32,469 nucleotides of DNA, taken from positions 1 to 32,469 of the forward strand of contig JADHWE010000030.1 of the NCBI GenBank assembly GCA_016783675.1, written 5' to 3'. The stretch comes from Kiritimatiellia bacterium (GTDB lineage Bacteria > Verrucomicrobiota > Kiritimatiellia > UBA8416 > JABMPJ01). Position numbers and translations under genes: made by a program. This document shows positions 1 to 8,102 of the stretch, one piece after another. Numbering within the stretch: the stretch's first letter is position 1; each line of letters begins with the position of its first letter. The notes under the pieces are model-generated. The model was not told where the DNA came from. It searched no databases and was given only the letters and a program-made list of their open reading frames with translations.

Positions 1-82
1 CGAAAGAATGGATGGCGCCCGGGTAGAGCGAGGCATGTGCACCCGCACACAGCTCGCTCAGGTCCGGGCTCGGGAGACAATC

Positions 83-1000
83 ATGGAACAGTCCGATAAC
101 AGCACCGTCCTGGAAGTCTTCCAACTTGCCAAGGTGTTCCGCGACTTCTGGCGTCGACCGTGTGTCACGGCCGTTGATGGGCTCGATCTTTCGGTTCAGC
201 GTGGCGAGATCATCGGTCTTCTTGGTCCGAACGGTTCAGGTAAGAGTACAACGATCAAAATGCTGCTCGGCCTCCTGCACCCCACCGAGGGCAGCATCCG
301 CATCCTGGGCGGCCGCCCCGCCGACGTGGCGGTCCGCAAGCGGATTGGCTACCTGCCCGAGAACTCCTACCTGTATCGCTATCTCACGCCGCGCGAGACG
401 TTGATGTTCTATGGCCGCCTTTTCGATCTGTCCGCGCCCGAGCGCCGGCGGCGTACCGCGGAACTCATCGAGATGACCGGGTTGGGCCCCGCAGCCGACC
501 GTGCCGTGGGCGAGTTCTCCAAGGGCATGGCGCGCCGGCTGGGGCTGGCGCAGGCTCTGCTCAATGCGCCCGACCTCCTCATTCTCGATGAGCCGACCTC
601 CGGGCTCGACCCGATGGGCTGCCGCCAGGTCAAGGAGCTGTTGCAGGCCCTCGCCGAAGGAGGCACAACCATTCTCCTGACATCACACCTGCTGGCGGAT
701 GTGGAACATGTCTGCGACCGGGTTGTCATCATGTACGATGGCCGCCCGCGTGCCGCCGGAACACTGAAGAGCCTGCTCGAGAGCCATGAGCGGATGACGG
801 TCAACGTACCCACGCTCGACGCTGCCGCGACCCGCCGACTGCTCGAGCTGTTGCGCCAGGAGCTGGACTGCGATGCCGAGGTGTCGCGCCCCTCCATGAA
901 CCTGGAGGAGTTCTTCGTCAGTGTCGTGAAAGAGGCAAGGGAAACCGGCGCATCGGATGACGTTGGTGATTCGAAAATCGCGGCGTTCTTACAGAAGTAA
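83..1000 (+). CDS. ABC exporter ATP-binding subunit
   Basis: Cytoplasmic ATPase of an ABC-2 type exporter, 305 residues. Walker A (GPNGSGKST), a signature region reading FSKGMARRLGLAQAL, Walker B (LLILDEPTSGLDP) and the switch histidine in TSHLL are all present in the usual order. The roughly 70 residues after the ATPase core are the divergent tail common in CcmA/NatA-like subunits. I chose ATG 83 because GGGAG at 72-76 gives a good ribosome site; an in-frame ATG at 8 would add 25 poorly characteristic residues. The permease starts 12 bases downstream, so the two almost certainly form one transporter. The substrate is unknown. The stretch 1-82 holds no other recognisable feature. Confidence 0.93.
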   Translation: MEQSDNSTVLEVFQLAKVFRDFWRRPCVTAVDGLDLSVQRGEIIGLLGPNGSGKSTTIKMLLGLLHPTEGSIRILGGRPADVAVRKRIGYLPENSYLYRYLTPRETLMFYGRLFDLSAPERRRRTAELIEMTGLGPAADRAVGEFSKGMARRLGLAQALLNAPDLLILDEPTSGLDPMGCRQVKELLQALAEGGTTILLTSHLLADVEHVCDRVVIMYDGRPRAAGTLKSLLESHERMTVNVPTLDAAATRRLLELLRQELDCDAEVSRPSMNLEEFFVSVVKEARETGASDDVGDSKIAAFLQK

Positions 1001-1012
1001 CGGGGGCTGGTG

Positions 1013-2278
1013 ATGCGGAATCGTATCCTGGGAATAGCTGGACTCACGATGCGGCAGGCTGTGCGCTCGCGTTTCGTGCTCTGCCTGTTCGTCCTCATGC
1101 TGTCGCTGCTGGTCGGATTTGCCCTGACCATTAAGGGCGACGGTACGGCCGCCGGGCGTCTCCAGATGCTGTTGTCCTATGCCATCGGTGCCGTTGGCGT
1201 TGTGCTGGGCATGGCGGTCCTGTGGCTCGCATGTGGCTCGGTCTCCACCGAAATCGAGAATCGGCGCCTGCATCTTGTCCTGGTCAAGCCGGTACGAAAC
1301 GTCGAGCTCTGGATCGGGAAGTGGCTCGGAATCGTGACCGTCGCCATGCTGATGCTGGCGGTGGCAGGGGTGTTTCTCGCCGTGGCGGGGCAGGTCGCCC
1401 TGCATCGGACCGTACCTGGCAGCGCCGATGGCCGTGCCGTGCGTCAGCAGGTCCTCCTGGCGCGGCATCTTGCTGAAGCCGTGCGCATTCCGGATGTACC
1501 CGGTGAGGCGCGTTGGCATGTCGACTGTCCCGCCGTGATCAGCGCGTCCCCGGCCGTCGCCACGCTGCAGTACCGGTTTGTATCTCCCTTGCGCGACCTG
1601 CCCGCAGTGCACGTGCACTGGGAAGTCGTGGGGCCCGATGGGGCGCAACGTTTTGCGGTCGATCGCCAGGCCAATATGGATGGCGTGAACCAATTGGATG
1701 TGCCGGTTGCCCATTTGCGTGCGGGCGAGCGTGTCACGCTCTCCTTCCGGGTCCACCCTTCGGAGAGCGAGTCGCCGCAGTATGTCACGTTCCATCCCGA
1801 TCATCCTGTCGAGATGCTTATCCCCACCGGCGGGTTCAGGGCGAACCTGGTCCGGACGCTTCTGCTCATGTTCTGCCGCATAGCGCTGTTGGCCGCGCTG
1901 GGCGTGACGGTTGGCACCGTGTTCACGTTTCCTGTTGCCGTGTTTGTGGCGGTGTCGATGGTGGTCGTGACACTCTTTACCCAGTTTGTCGTTTTCTCGT
2001 CGGCACCGGAACGGCGCTCCGAGCATCACCACCATGGAGAAGAAGAAGAGATGCCCGGGTGGGTGGAGTGGACCGGAGACCACCTTGCCATCGGGATACG
2101 GTTTGTTGTGGCGCCAGTGTTGCGCTACCAGGTCAGGGGGCGGTTGGCCGCCGGGGTCAGTGTGCCATGGGCCGAAGTGCACGAAGCCGCCGGCATCCTG
2201 ATATTCGTTTATGGAGGCGCGCTGTGCGCGCTGGCCTGTGGCGCATTGCGCCGGCGTGAGATAGCGTTGCCTGTTTAA
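1013..2278 (+). CDS. ABC-2 type permease subunit with large external domain
   Basis: Membrane partner of the ATPase just upstream, 421 residues. Hydrophobic segments lie at about 22-42, 52-76, 105-127, 278-330 (two or three spans) and near the C-terminus (IFVYGGALCALACGAL). Between about 130 and 270 is a soluble, beta-rich stretch that probably faces outside. A run of four histidines (338-341) followed by four glutamates (343-346) sits just after the penultimate membrane block and could bind metal. ATG 1013 is preceded by GGGGG at a good distance; GTG 1010 is the in-frame alternative. The architecture resembles NosY-like or gliding-type ABC-2 permeases, but I cannot name a substrate. Confidence 0.85.
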   Translation: MRNRILGIAGLTMRQAVRSRFVLCLFVLMLSLLVGFALTIKGDGTAAGRLQMLLSYAIGAVGVVLGMAVLWLACGSVSTEIENRRLHLVLVKPVRNVELWIGKWLGIVTVAMLMLAVAGVFLAVAGQVALHRTVPGSADGRAVRQQVLLARHLAEAVRIPDVPGEARWHVDCPAVISASPAVATLQYRFVSPLRDLPAVHVHWEVVGPDGAQRFAVDRQANMDGVNQLDVPVAHLRAGERVTLSFRVHPSESESPQYVTFHPDHPVEMLIPTGGFRANLVRTLLLMFCRIALLAALGVTVGTVFTFPVAVFVAVSMVVVTLFTQFVVFSSAPERRSEHHHHGEEEEMPGWVEWTGDHLAIGIRFVVAPVLRYQVRGRLAAGVSVPWAEVHEAAGILIFVYGGALCALACGALRRREIALPV

Positions 2279-2280
2279 TC

Positions 2281-3366
2281 ATGAAATCGTGGCGAAATAG
2301 AACCGGCATCCCCCTCCTGGCCGCAGCCGTGCTGCTGCTGATGGTGGCCGGGATGTTTCATACGCCGTTGCTGAACGCGCGCCGTCAGTCACTGCCGGGC
2401 TTGGCACCCTTGACCGATGCCCCGCCGGTTGTTGTGTTCACCACCGTTGTCCTGGGCGGATTCCGTGGCGTGATTGCCGATGCGCTCTGGTTGCGGGCGT
2501 CCTACCTGCAGGAAGATGGCCGCTATCTCGAGCTCGTACAACTGGCTGACTGGGTGACCAAGCTCGAACCGCGGACGACCGATATCTGGGCGTTTCATGC
2601 TTGGAACATGGCGTACAACGTGAGCGTCATGATGCCCATAGCGGAAGATCGCTGGCGGTGGGTGCAGCAGGGCATACGGCTGTTGCGCGATGAGGGCATC
2701 CGCTACAACCCGTCGGATCCGCGCATCTACCATGAGCTGGGCTGGATCTTTCAGCACAAGCTGGGCGGTGATTCCGATCGACTGCATGCCTACTACAAGA
2801 AGCAGTGGAGCGCCTATGTCGCCGCACGACTGGGTCCCAAGGGGCGGGTCAATTACGACATTCTCGCGATGGAACCGGGGCTCCGCGACCGTATCCGGGA
2901 TGAGCTCGGACTGGATGTCGAACGGATGCAGATCGTTGACGCGATCTACGGGCCGCTGGATTGGCGCGTCCCACAGTCGCACGCGGTGTATTGGGCCTAC
3001 CGCGGGCTTGAGGTGGCCGGGAACGAAGGATTCCTTTCGTGTAGCCGCATGATCTACCAGTCGATGGCCGAGCTGTTCCTGTGGGGCAAGATGAGCTGGG
3101 ATGACAAGGGCGAACTCGTCATGGAGGCCGATAAACGCCTGTTGCCCCGTGTCTTCCGCGCCTACGAGGAAACCTTGTCGCGCTACGACGACCCGGCCCT
3201 CCACGACGCGTACATCAACTTCCTCGCCGGCGCCGCCCTCGTCATGGCCGAGCAGGGCGACACACGCCGCTCCCGCCGATGCTTCGAGCGTCTTCACGAA
3301 CGCTATCCCACCTCCCAGACGGCCAAAGGGTACGAAGCCTTCATCGCCGCGCACCGCGACCAGTGA
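2281..3366 (+). CDS. Membrane-anchored helical repeat-like protein of ABC operon
   Basis: 361 residues with one N-terminal membrane segment (about 12-30, rich in Leu/Val/Ala) and a soluble helical remainder rich in Trp, Tyr and Arg that looks TPR-like (for example residues 75-150 and 300-355). It starts two bases after the permease stop, so it belongs to the exporter operon. The long N-terminal helix with no clear cleavage site suggests an anchored rather than a secreted protein. I do not recognise a named family with certainty. The context suggests an accessory or scaffold for the exporter; this is inference only. Confidence 0.8.
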   Translation: MKSWRNRTGIPLLAAAVLLLMVAGMFHTPLLNARRQSLPGLAPLTDAPPVVVFTTVVLGGFRGVIADALWLRASYLQEDGRYLELVQLADWVTKLEPRTTDIWAFHAWNMAYNVSVMMPIAEDRWRWVQQGIRLLRDEGIRYNPSDPRIYHELGWIFQHKLGGDSDRLHAYYKKQWSAYVAARLGPKGRVNYDILAMEPGLRDRIRDELGLDVERMQIVDAIYGPLDWRVPQSHAVYWAYRGLEVAGNEGFLSCSRMIYQSMAELFLWGKMSWDDKGELVMEADKRLLPRVFRAYEETLSRYDDPALHDAYINFLAGAALVMAEQGDTRRSRRCFERLHERYPTSQTAKGYEAFIAAHRDQ

Positions 3367-3427
3367 CGTTTTCCTGATGACTTCCAAGCCGCCTGTGCTA
3401 AGGTAGGCTCGTTAAGAGGCCACTGGG

Positions 3428-4471
3428 GTGCAGGATGTGAAGCTGTTCGAGAAGTTAGCTCAAACCTGGTTGAGAGCTGTGAACGCTCCTGCGAAGGAAA
3501 GCTTCCTGGCTGATCCGGCCGCGCGAGAAGCTTTTGATGCGCAGAAGGGACGTATTGCAGCCCTGCAGAGGTGCACTGCATTCTGGCATGGCACGGGCGC
3601 CTTTCAGTACGCCGCACGTGGTTCGAAATACGGAGGCGTTGACCACGCTACGGTCGTCAACGTTCTGGATTCACTCATGGAACAAGGCCTGGTTCCGCAG
3701 GACGATCTATTGTCCGAACAGTTTGATCTCGAGGGACACGCGGCCTCTGTCTCGCTGACGCAGCGCCGCCTCTACGCCGGGGTGTATGCCGCGCTCTACA
3801 GCCATCCCGACGTTCCGGTGCAATATCGGTATGGCCACAGGGCTTTCTGGTGGCTCTGTTTCTGGGAGAGCATCATCTTCCATGCCTTGGGAGATTGGGA
3901 GACGGTGAAGAAGGAGGTCCGCATAGTCGTGGACAAGCTGTTCCGCTCTCCCCGGGATCTCCTCGCGCAGCACCTGCGATTCAGGCAGCGGGCATGGCTA
4001 TGGACCCGGACGATCCGGAAGGACGAGAAGTACGCCACGCCGTTTCTCCATAGGATCATGGTCGGCTGTACCTCCGATATACCCGGCAATCATCCCCTTC
4101 TGATTGGCGCCAAACACGGTGCCTTCGAGGCTATACCGCTTTGGAGGCCCGCCGCCAGCTATGAGGCTAGAAGTGCGGCCCCAATTCCTCCGTCGCAGTG
4201 GAGTTGCATCGAAGTGCCGATGTCGCGGGTGCAGAGCACGAAGCAGGCCTTGGAGAAGGCCGGGCTCGATATTCCAGTTGTCCCCATTGAATTTGCGGAG
4301 CTAGTCTGCTCTAATGCGCCATTCGATGAACTTACGAGACCCCACGATGGCTGGCAGAGGAACGAGCCACGGAGTGCGGGGGCGGAGAATGGCGGTCGTG
4401 TCATCCTGGGGACCGGAAACTCAATCTATGAGCACTGCAACACCAACGCTTTCCGACGCACGACCTCGTGA
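3428..4471 (+). CDS. Orphan protein with HGTG motif, possibly ADP-ribosyltransferase-like
   Basis: 347 residues, soluble, no signal peptide. I do not recognise the family. Residues 52-57 read FWHGTG. They are followed by a glycine/leucine segment (EQGLVPQDD, about 85-93) and then SVSLTQRRLYAGVYAALY (107-124). This order resembles the His-Gly-Thr and Tyr-Ala elements of ADP-ribosyltransferase folds such as PARP, Arr and Tpt1. A later strand IEVPMSRV (about 258-265) could be the strand carrying the third active-site residue. GTG 3428 follows AAGAGG at a workable distance; GTG 3437 is possible. The coding sequence looks less GC-rich than its neighbours, which may mean transfer. The last 50 residues look degenerate or unconserved. 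Confidence 0.65.
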   Translation: MQDVKLFEKLAQTWLRAVNAPAKESFLADPAAREAFDAQKGRIAALQRCTAFWHGTGAFQYAARGSKYGGVDHATVVNVLDSLMEQGLVPQDDLLSEQFDLEGHAASVSLTQRRLYAGVYAALYSHPDVPVQYRYGHRAFWWLCFWESIIFHALGDWETVKKEVRIVVDKLFRSPRDLLAQHLRFRQRAWLWTRTIRKDEKYATPFLHRIMVGCTSDIPGNHPLLIGAKHGAFEAIPLWRPAASYEARSAAPIPPSQWSCIEVPMSRVQSTKQALEKAGLDIPVVPIEFAELVCSNAPFDELTRPHDGWQRNEPRSAGAENGGRVILGTGNSIYEHCNTNAFRRTTS

Positions 4472-4508
4472 GCATCCCATGACGGCGGAACCCCGCCACA
4501 TTCCCACG

Positions 4509-5561
4509 ATGTCTTTTCTTCGTGTCTCCGCGCCTCTGTGGTTGCTCCTCGTTTCTGTCTCCTGCCGGCGCGAGGCAAAGCCTCTTTCCCGGTACTGGGA
4601 AACCATGGGGACGTTCGCCTCGATCAGTGTTCCCGCGACGGCGGAAGATGCGTTGCCCGATTGCTTTTCGCAGACAAGCACGATCTTCGCTGATTGCGAC
4701 CGGCTACTGAGCACCTACATCGACACGAGCGAAGTCTCGAGTATCAACAGGTTGGCCGGCGGCGAGCCGGTGGCGGTGTCTCCTGCAACAGCCGACATGC
4801 TGGCGCTCTCCCGGCGCTACGGTGATTTGTCCGGCGGTGCGTTCGATATCTCGATCACCCCGCTGATGCGGCTGTGGGGGTTTCGAGAGGGGTCTCCGCC
4901 CGCATCGCTTCCCGCTTCGGACGATCTCGAAGAACTGTTGCCTCTTGTCGACTACCGATTGATTGAGCTGGGGGAGGGGACGGCACGGCTTCCGCGGAAG
5001 GGCATGCGCATTGACTTGGGCGGCATCGCAAAGGGCTATGCCGTGGATACAGCATTCGATGCCTTGGCTGCAGCGGGGCACCGCGATATCCTGGTTAACC
5101 TCGGGGGCAACATGCGGGGGAGGGGGCTCGCCGCCCCGGGCCGCGCCTGGCGCGTTGGGGTGCGCAACCCGTTCGACCGCGCGCAGCTGGTAGGCGCGGT
5201 TGCCCTGCCCGACGGCTGGTCCGTCGCCACGTCCGGCAACTACGAGAAGTTCGTGGAGATCGACGGGCAGCACTACGCCCACATCATGGATCCGCGCTCA
5301 GGGCTCCCTGTTCAGGGAATGGCCGGCGTCACGGTGTTGAGCCGACTTGGCATCGAAGCGGACGCCCTCTCTACCGCCCTCTTCGTGGTCGGAATGGATG
5401 AGGCACCGGCCCTCATGGACCAGACCCCCGACTCCGAGGCGCTACTCATCCCCGATCGCCACCCCATCGAAATCCACCTCACCCCCGGCTTCGCCAAACA
5501 CTTCACTCCGCTCCCCGCCTATCGCGATGCCGTGCGTCCGATAAACCGAACGGCAAAATAG
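4509..5561 (+). CDS. apbE: FAD:protein FMN transferase (ApbE)
   Basis: Transfers FMN from FAD to a threonine of periplasmic target flavoproteins such as RnfG or NqrC subunits. 350 residues. Family motifs are clear: YWETMGTFASI near the start, DLGGIAKGYAVD in the middle, LVNLGGNMRGRG, YAHIMDPRSGLPV and the metal-binding region ADALSTALFVVG. The N-terminus (MSFLRVSAPLWLLL, then Cys 19) is an export signal and could be a lipoprotein signal, although the residues before Cys 19 (S-V-S) are a poor lipobox. Neither ATG 4509 nor the in-frame ATG 4479 has a convincing ribosome site. No flavoprotein target is encoded in this window. Convergent with the sugar kinase downstream. Confidence 0.92.
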   Translation: MSFLRVSAPLWLLLVSVSCRREAKPLSRYWETMGTFASISVPATAEDALPDCFSQTSTIFADCDRLLSTYIDTSEVSSINRLAGGEPVAVSPATADMLALSRRYGDLSGGAFDISITPLMRLWGFREGSPPASLPASDDLEELLPLVDYRLIELGEGTARLPRKGMRIDLGGIAKGYAVDTAFDALAAAGHRDILVNLGGNMRGRGLAAPGRAWRVGVRNPFDRAQLVGAVALPDGWSVATSGNYEKFVEIDGQHYAHIMDPRSGLPVQGMAGVTVLSRLGIEADALSTALFVVGMDEAPALMDQTPDSEALLIPDRHPIEIHLTPGFAKHFTPLPAYRDAVRPINRTAK

Positions 5562-5571
5562 CCCAAGCGGA

Positions 5572-5649
5572 GGAGCAGGGATGTCCTCTGAGGCCTAGCA
5601 GGCCGAGCGTAGCGAGGCAGTGCTCCAGCCCAGAGGGCACCCCTGCTCC
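5572..5649. repeat. Long inverted repeat between convergent genes
   Basis: Two 19-base arms, 5572-5590 and 5631-5649, are complementary at 17 positions. The 40-base loop contains a second small hairpin, ggcct-agc-aggcc, at 5592-5604. The element fills the gap between convergent apbE and the sugar kinase. It may act as a bidirectional terminator or be a member of a dispersed palindromic repeat family; no T-run is present. Confidence 0.6.
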
Positions 5650-5654
5650 GGAGC

Positions 5655-6734
5655 TCATCTTCGAACTCTGGCATCGCCTTCCCATATACTCCAGATCTGC
5701 TCTTCATCCGCAGGTTGCGCGTAGTCGGTCAGCAGGGTCGTGACAAACGCGCCGCTGGCCCAGCCGAACGGGATCCACTTCTCCGGCGCCCAGCCCCTGA
5801 GGATGGCGTAGAGCAGGCCGCCGACGAAACCGTCGCCGCCGCCGATGCGGTCGACCACGCCGATCTCGCGCGGTTCCACCACGTGCCAGTTGCCGTCCTC
5901 CGAGACGATCCCGCCCCAGCGGTGGCAGTTGGCATTCACCACCTCGCGCAGCGTGGTGGCGAAAACTGACGCATTCGGATAGGACTCCTTGACGCGGTCG
6001 ATCATCCCCTTGAAGCCTTCGATCTTGGCCGCCAGATCCTTGCCGCCGGCTTCAGGTCCTGTGATGCCCAGGCAGAGCTGAAAATCCTCTTCGTTGCCGA
6101 TGAGGATATCGGAGAGGCCTGCGATCTCGCAGAAGATCGCGTGCAGCTCCTCTTCGCGTCCGGCCCAGAACGAGGCGCGGTGGTTCAGGTCGAACGATAT
6201 GCGTGTACCGTGCTTCTTGGCCGCACGGGCAATATCCAGGCAGAACTGGCCTGTGTCAGGGGAGAGGGCGGCGATGAGGCCGGAGAGATGCACCACCTCG
6301 ACACCTTCTTCGCCGAAAATGCGTTCCAGGTCGAAATTCTTCACGTTGAGCGTGCGCCCCACTTCGCCGGCACGGTCGTTCTGCACGCGCGGACCGCGTG
6401 AACCCGTGCCGCTGTCGGCCAGGTTGAACTGGTGACGGTAACCCCACGGATCGGCCTGCTCGACCTCCGGTCCCTCGACCTCCATGTGACGGCGGGCCAG
6501 GTCATCCTTGATCAGTCGTGCAACCGGGCTGCCCTTGACGAAAGCGGTCAACACTTTGACAGGCAATCCCAGGAACGAGGCCACGCTCGCGACATTGCTC
6601 TCCGCGCTCGTAACCTGTATCTTGAAGGTCTCGCTGCAATGGAACGGCTGCCCGTTCTCAGGTGTCAGCCGCACGCCCATGCTGGTTGCCACCAGAAGTG
6701 AGTACTTACAATCAGATTTCAATTCAATGCCCAT
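5655..6734 (-). CDS. PfkB-family sugar kinase, KdgK-like
   Basis: 359-residue cytoplasmic carbohydrate kinase of the ribokinase/PfkB superfamily, most like 2-keto-3-deoxygluconate kinases, which phosphorylate KDG in hexuronate and pectin/alginate breakdown. The second PfkB signature, DRIGGGDGFVGGLLYAIL, ends the ATP/catalytic region with catalytic base Asp 301. The GGGD form is typical of KdgK. DILIGNEEDF and ISFDLNHRASFW are family positions for nucleotide and sugar contacts. The start at 6734 has AGGGG upstream at about ten bases. It stands alone: no KDPG aldolase or uronate isomerase is adjacent, so the substrate assignment is by similarity only. Fructokinase-like activity is the alternative. 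Confidence 0.82.
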   Translation of the reverse strand: MGIELKSDCKYSLLVATSMGVRLTPENGQPFHCSETFKIQVTSAESNVASVASFLGLPVKVLTAFVKGSPVARLIKDDLARRHMEVEGPEVEQADPWGYRHQFNLADSGTGSRGPRVQNDRAGEVGRTLNVKNFDLERIFGEEGVEVVHLSGLIAALSPDTGQFCLDIARAAKKHGTRISFDLNHRASFWAGREEELHAIFCEIAGLSDILIGNEEDFQLCLGITGPEAGGKDLAAKIEGFKGMIDRVKESYPNASVFATTLREVVNANCHRWGGIVSEDGNWHVVEPREIGVVDRIGGGDGFVGGLLYAILRGWAPEKWIPFGWASGAFVTTLLTDYAQPADEEQIWSIWEGDARVRR

Positions 6735-6772
6735 AGCTAGCGTTCCCCTTTGAAGTCACGAAACATCAGCGC

Positions 6773-6801
6773 ACTGTAGCGGGGTCTTGAGGAAGATGCA
6801 A
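6773..6801 (-). promoter_or_regulatory. Candidate promoter of the sugar kinase gene
   Basis: Reading the minus strand, TTGCAT (6801-6796) and TACAGT (6778-6773) are separated by 17 bases and lie about 40 bases before the kinase start. The match to the sigma-70 consensus is modest. Confidence 0.25.
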
Positions 6802-6975
6802 GGTCGGCGTTCTGCTCCTCTTCCCTGAGATACAGGCTAGTCCCAGCGAGCCGCGTCTTGCTGAGGATTCGGGTGACTCCAGCTCGTCAGGAAATTCAAT
6901 GCAAAGGGTCCCTTTATGGCTCTACCCACGTTCATATCGACACAACACGGCAGTAGTCATGAACCATTAACCGTT

Positions 6976-7005
6976 CAGTACTGGCCGGTTTGCCGGACAG
7001 TACTG
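6976..7005. repeat. Inverted repeat upstream of trpS
   Basis: Arms beginning and ending with the octamer CAGTACTG (itself self-complementary) extend into CCGG/CCGG, with 12 of 14 positions pairing. It is followed by TTTCATT. It could be a plus-strand terminator-like hairpin, an operator for the divergent genes or part of a mobile palindrome. Confidence 0.5.
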
Positions 7006-7010
7006 TTTCA

Positions 7011-7033
7011 TTGTTGAATGTTGGATATTGAAG
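7011..7033 (+). repeat. Copy of the TTGGATATTGAAG repeat core
   Basis: Contains TTGTTG, four variable bases, then TTGGATATTGAAG. The same arrangement occurs at 16803-16825, and its complement at 16681-16702, so this is a solo copy of the element that forms the foldback in the 16.7 kb gap. Confidence 0.5.
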
Positions 7034-7056
7034 CCAAACCCACCGTGCGCTATCCT
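7028..7056 (+). promoter_or_regulatory. Candidate trpS promoter
   Basis: TTGAAG (7028-7033) and TATCCT (7051-7056) are separated by 17 bases, each matching consensus at four of six positions. Transcription would begin near 7063, giving a leader of about 25 bases before ATG 7088. The -35 box lies within the repeat core at 7011-7033. Confidence 0.35.
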
Positions 7057-7087
7057 CTCCGGAGCATTTTAAGAGATTGGACGGAGT

Positions 7088-8050
7088 ATGAGGATTCTTT
7101 CCGGTATACAGCCTTCGGGCAAGCTGCACATCGGCAACTACTTTGGCATGATGCGGCCGGCGATCGAGTTGCAGGAGCGTGGCGATGCCTTTCTTTTTAT
7201 CGCCAATTACCACGCCCTGACGACCGTCGCCGACAGCGATGCGCTGCGGGAGTCAACGTGGGATGTGGCGCTGGATTTTCTGGCCTGTGGACTCGATCCC
7301 GAGCGCACGGTTTTCTTCCGTCAGAGCGATGTTCCCGAGGTGACCGAGCTGGCCTGGCTGCTCTCGATCGTCACGCCCATGGGGCTGCTGGAGCGTTGCC
7401 ACAGCTACAAGGATAAGATCGCCAAGGGCATTGCGCCCTCGCACGGGCTGTTCGCCTACCCGGTCCTGATGGCGGCGGATATCCTGGCCGTGCAGTCCGA
7501 CATTGTGCCGGTGGGTCGCGACCAGAAACAGCATGTCGAGGTCACGCGCGACCTCGCCATCAAGTTCAACAATCAGTATGCCCCGGTATTCAAGATCCCC
7601 GAGCCGTCGATCCGGGACGATGTGGCCGTGGTGCCGGGCGTTGATGGCCAGAAGATGTCGAAATCCTACAACAACCACGTTGAGCTGTTCGGAAGCAAGA
7701 AGGAGACGAAGTCGCGCATCATGCGCATCGTAACCGACAGCACCCCGCTGGAGGATCCGAAGGATCCCGATAGCTGCAACGTCTTTGCGCTCTACAAGCT
7801 TTTCGCCAACGCCGACGAACAGCAGGCGATGGCCGACCGCTATCGCGCCGGCAACTTTGGCTACGGCGATGCCAAGAAGGCGCTCTTCGAGAAGATGTGG
7901 GAGATGTTTGAGCCATTCCGCGCCAAGCGTGAAGAACTGGCGGCCAACCCCGACTTCGTGGAGTCGGTTCTGCAACAGGGGGCCGAACGGGCGCGCAAGG
8001 AAGCCCGGCACACCCTGGACCAGGCGCGCCAGGCCGTGGGCCTGGTGTAG
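7088..8050 (+). CDS. trpS: Tryptophanyl-tRNA synthetase
   Basis: Charges tRNA-Trp with tryptophan in the cytoplasm. 320 residues, the normal size for the short bacterial form. Class I signatures are present: GKLHIGN at residues 12-17 (HIGH motif) and KMSKS at 189-193. The tryptophan-pocket and dimer regions are represented by GLLERCHSYKDK, FAYPVLMAADIL and VPVGRDQKQHVE. Start ATG 7088 follows GGACGGAG closely. It is the first gene of the run that continues into scpA, scpB, hisC, tyrA and aroA-cmk. No T-box or Trp leader peptide was seen upstream. Confidence 0.97.
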   Translation: MRILSGIQPSGKLHIGNYFGMMRPAIELQERGDAFLFIANYHALTTVADSDALRESTWDVALDFLACGLDPERTVFFRQSDVPEVTELAWLLSIVTPMGLLERCHSYKDKIAKGIAPSHGLFAYPVLMAADILAVQSDIVPVGRDQKQHVEVTRDLAIKFNNQYAPVFKIPEPSIRDDVAVVPGVDGQKMSKSYNNHVELFGSKKETKSRIMRIVTDSTPLEDPKDPDSCNVFALYKLFANADEQQAMADRYRAGNFGYGDAKKALFEKMWEMFEPFRAKREELAANPDFVESVLQQGAERARKEARHTLDQARQAVGLV

Positions 8051-8058
8051 CGCGATCC

Positions 8059-8093
8059 CACTGAACACTGAACACTGAACACTGAACACTGAG
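8059..8093 (+). repeat. Heptamer tandem repeat between trpS and scpA
   Basis: Four perfect copies of CACTGAA (8059-8086) plus a diverged fifth, CACTGAG, fill most of the 52-base gap between the trpS stop and the scpA start. There is no good ribosome site between the array and ATG 8103. Slippage of the array would change gene spacing but not a reading frame. Confidence 0.9.
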
Positions 8094-8102
8094 TACTAAA
8101 CC

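Larger units (their letters stand above)
6735..7087. other. Divergent intergenic region, kinase/trpS
   Basis: 353 bases without a gene. It contains the candidate kinase promoter, a 13-base palindrome AAAGGG-T-CCCTTT at 6903-6915, the larger inverted repeat at 6976-7005, a repeat core at 7011-7033 and a candidate trpS promoter at 7028-7056. The 13-base palindrome has operator-like size, but no regulator gene is nearby. Confidence 0.5.

Noticed and set aside
989-2182. Long minus-strand open frame opposite the ABC permease
   Set aside because: It is a GC-driven shadow. The plus-strand frame has membrane spans and operon spacing, and the minus text is rich in His/Gln/Arg with no domain.
4314-4508. 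N-terminal extension of ApbE upstream of 4509
   Set aside because: It overlaps the end of the orphan gene and has no motif; the export signal begins at 4509.
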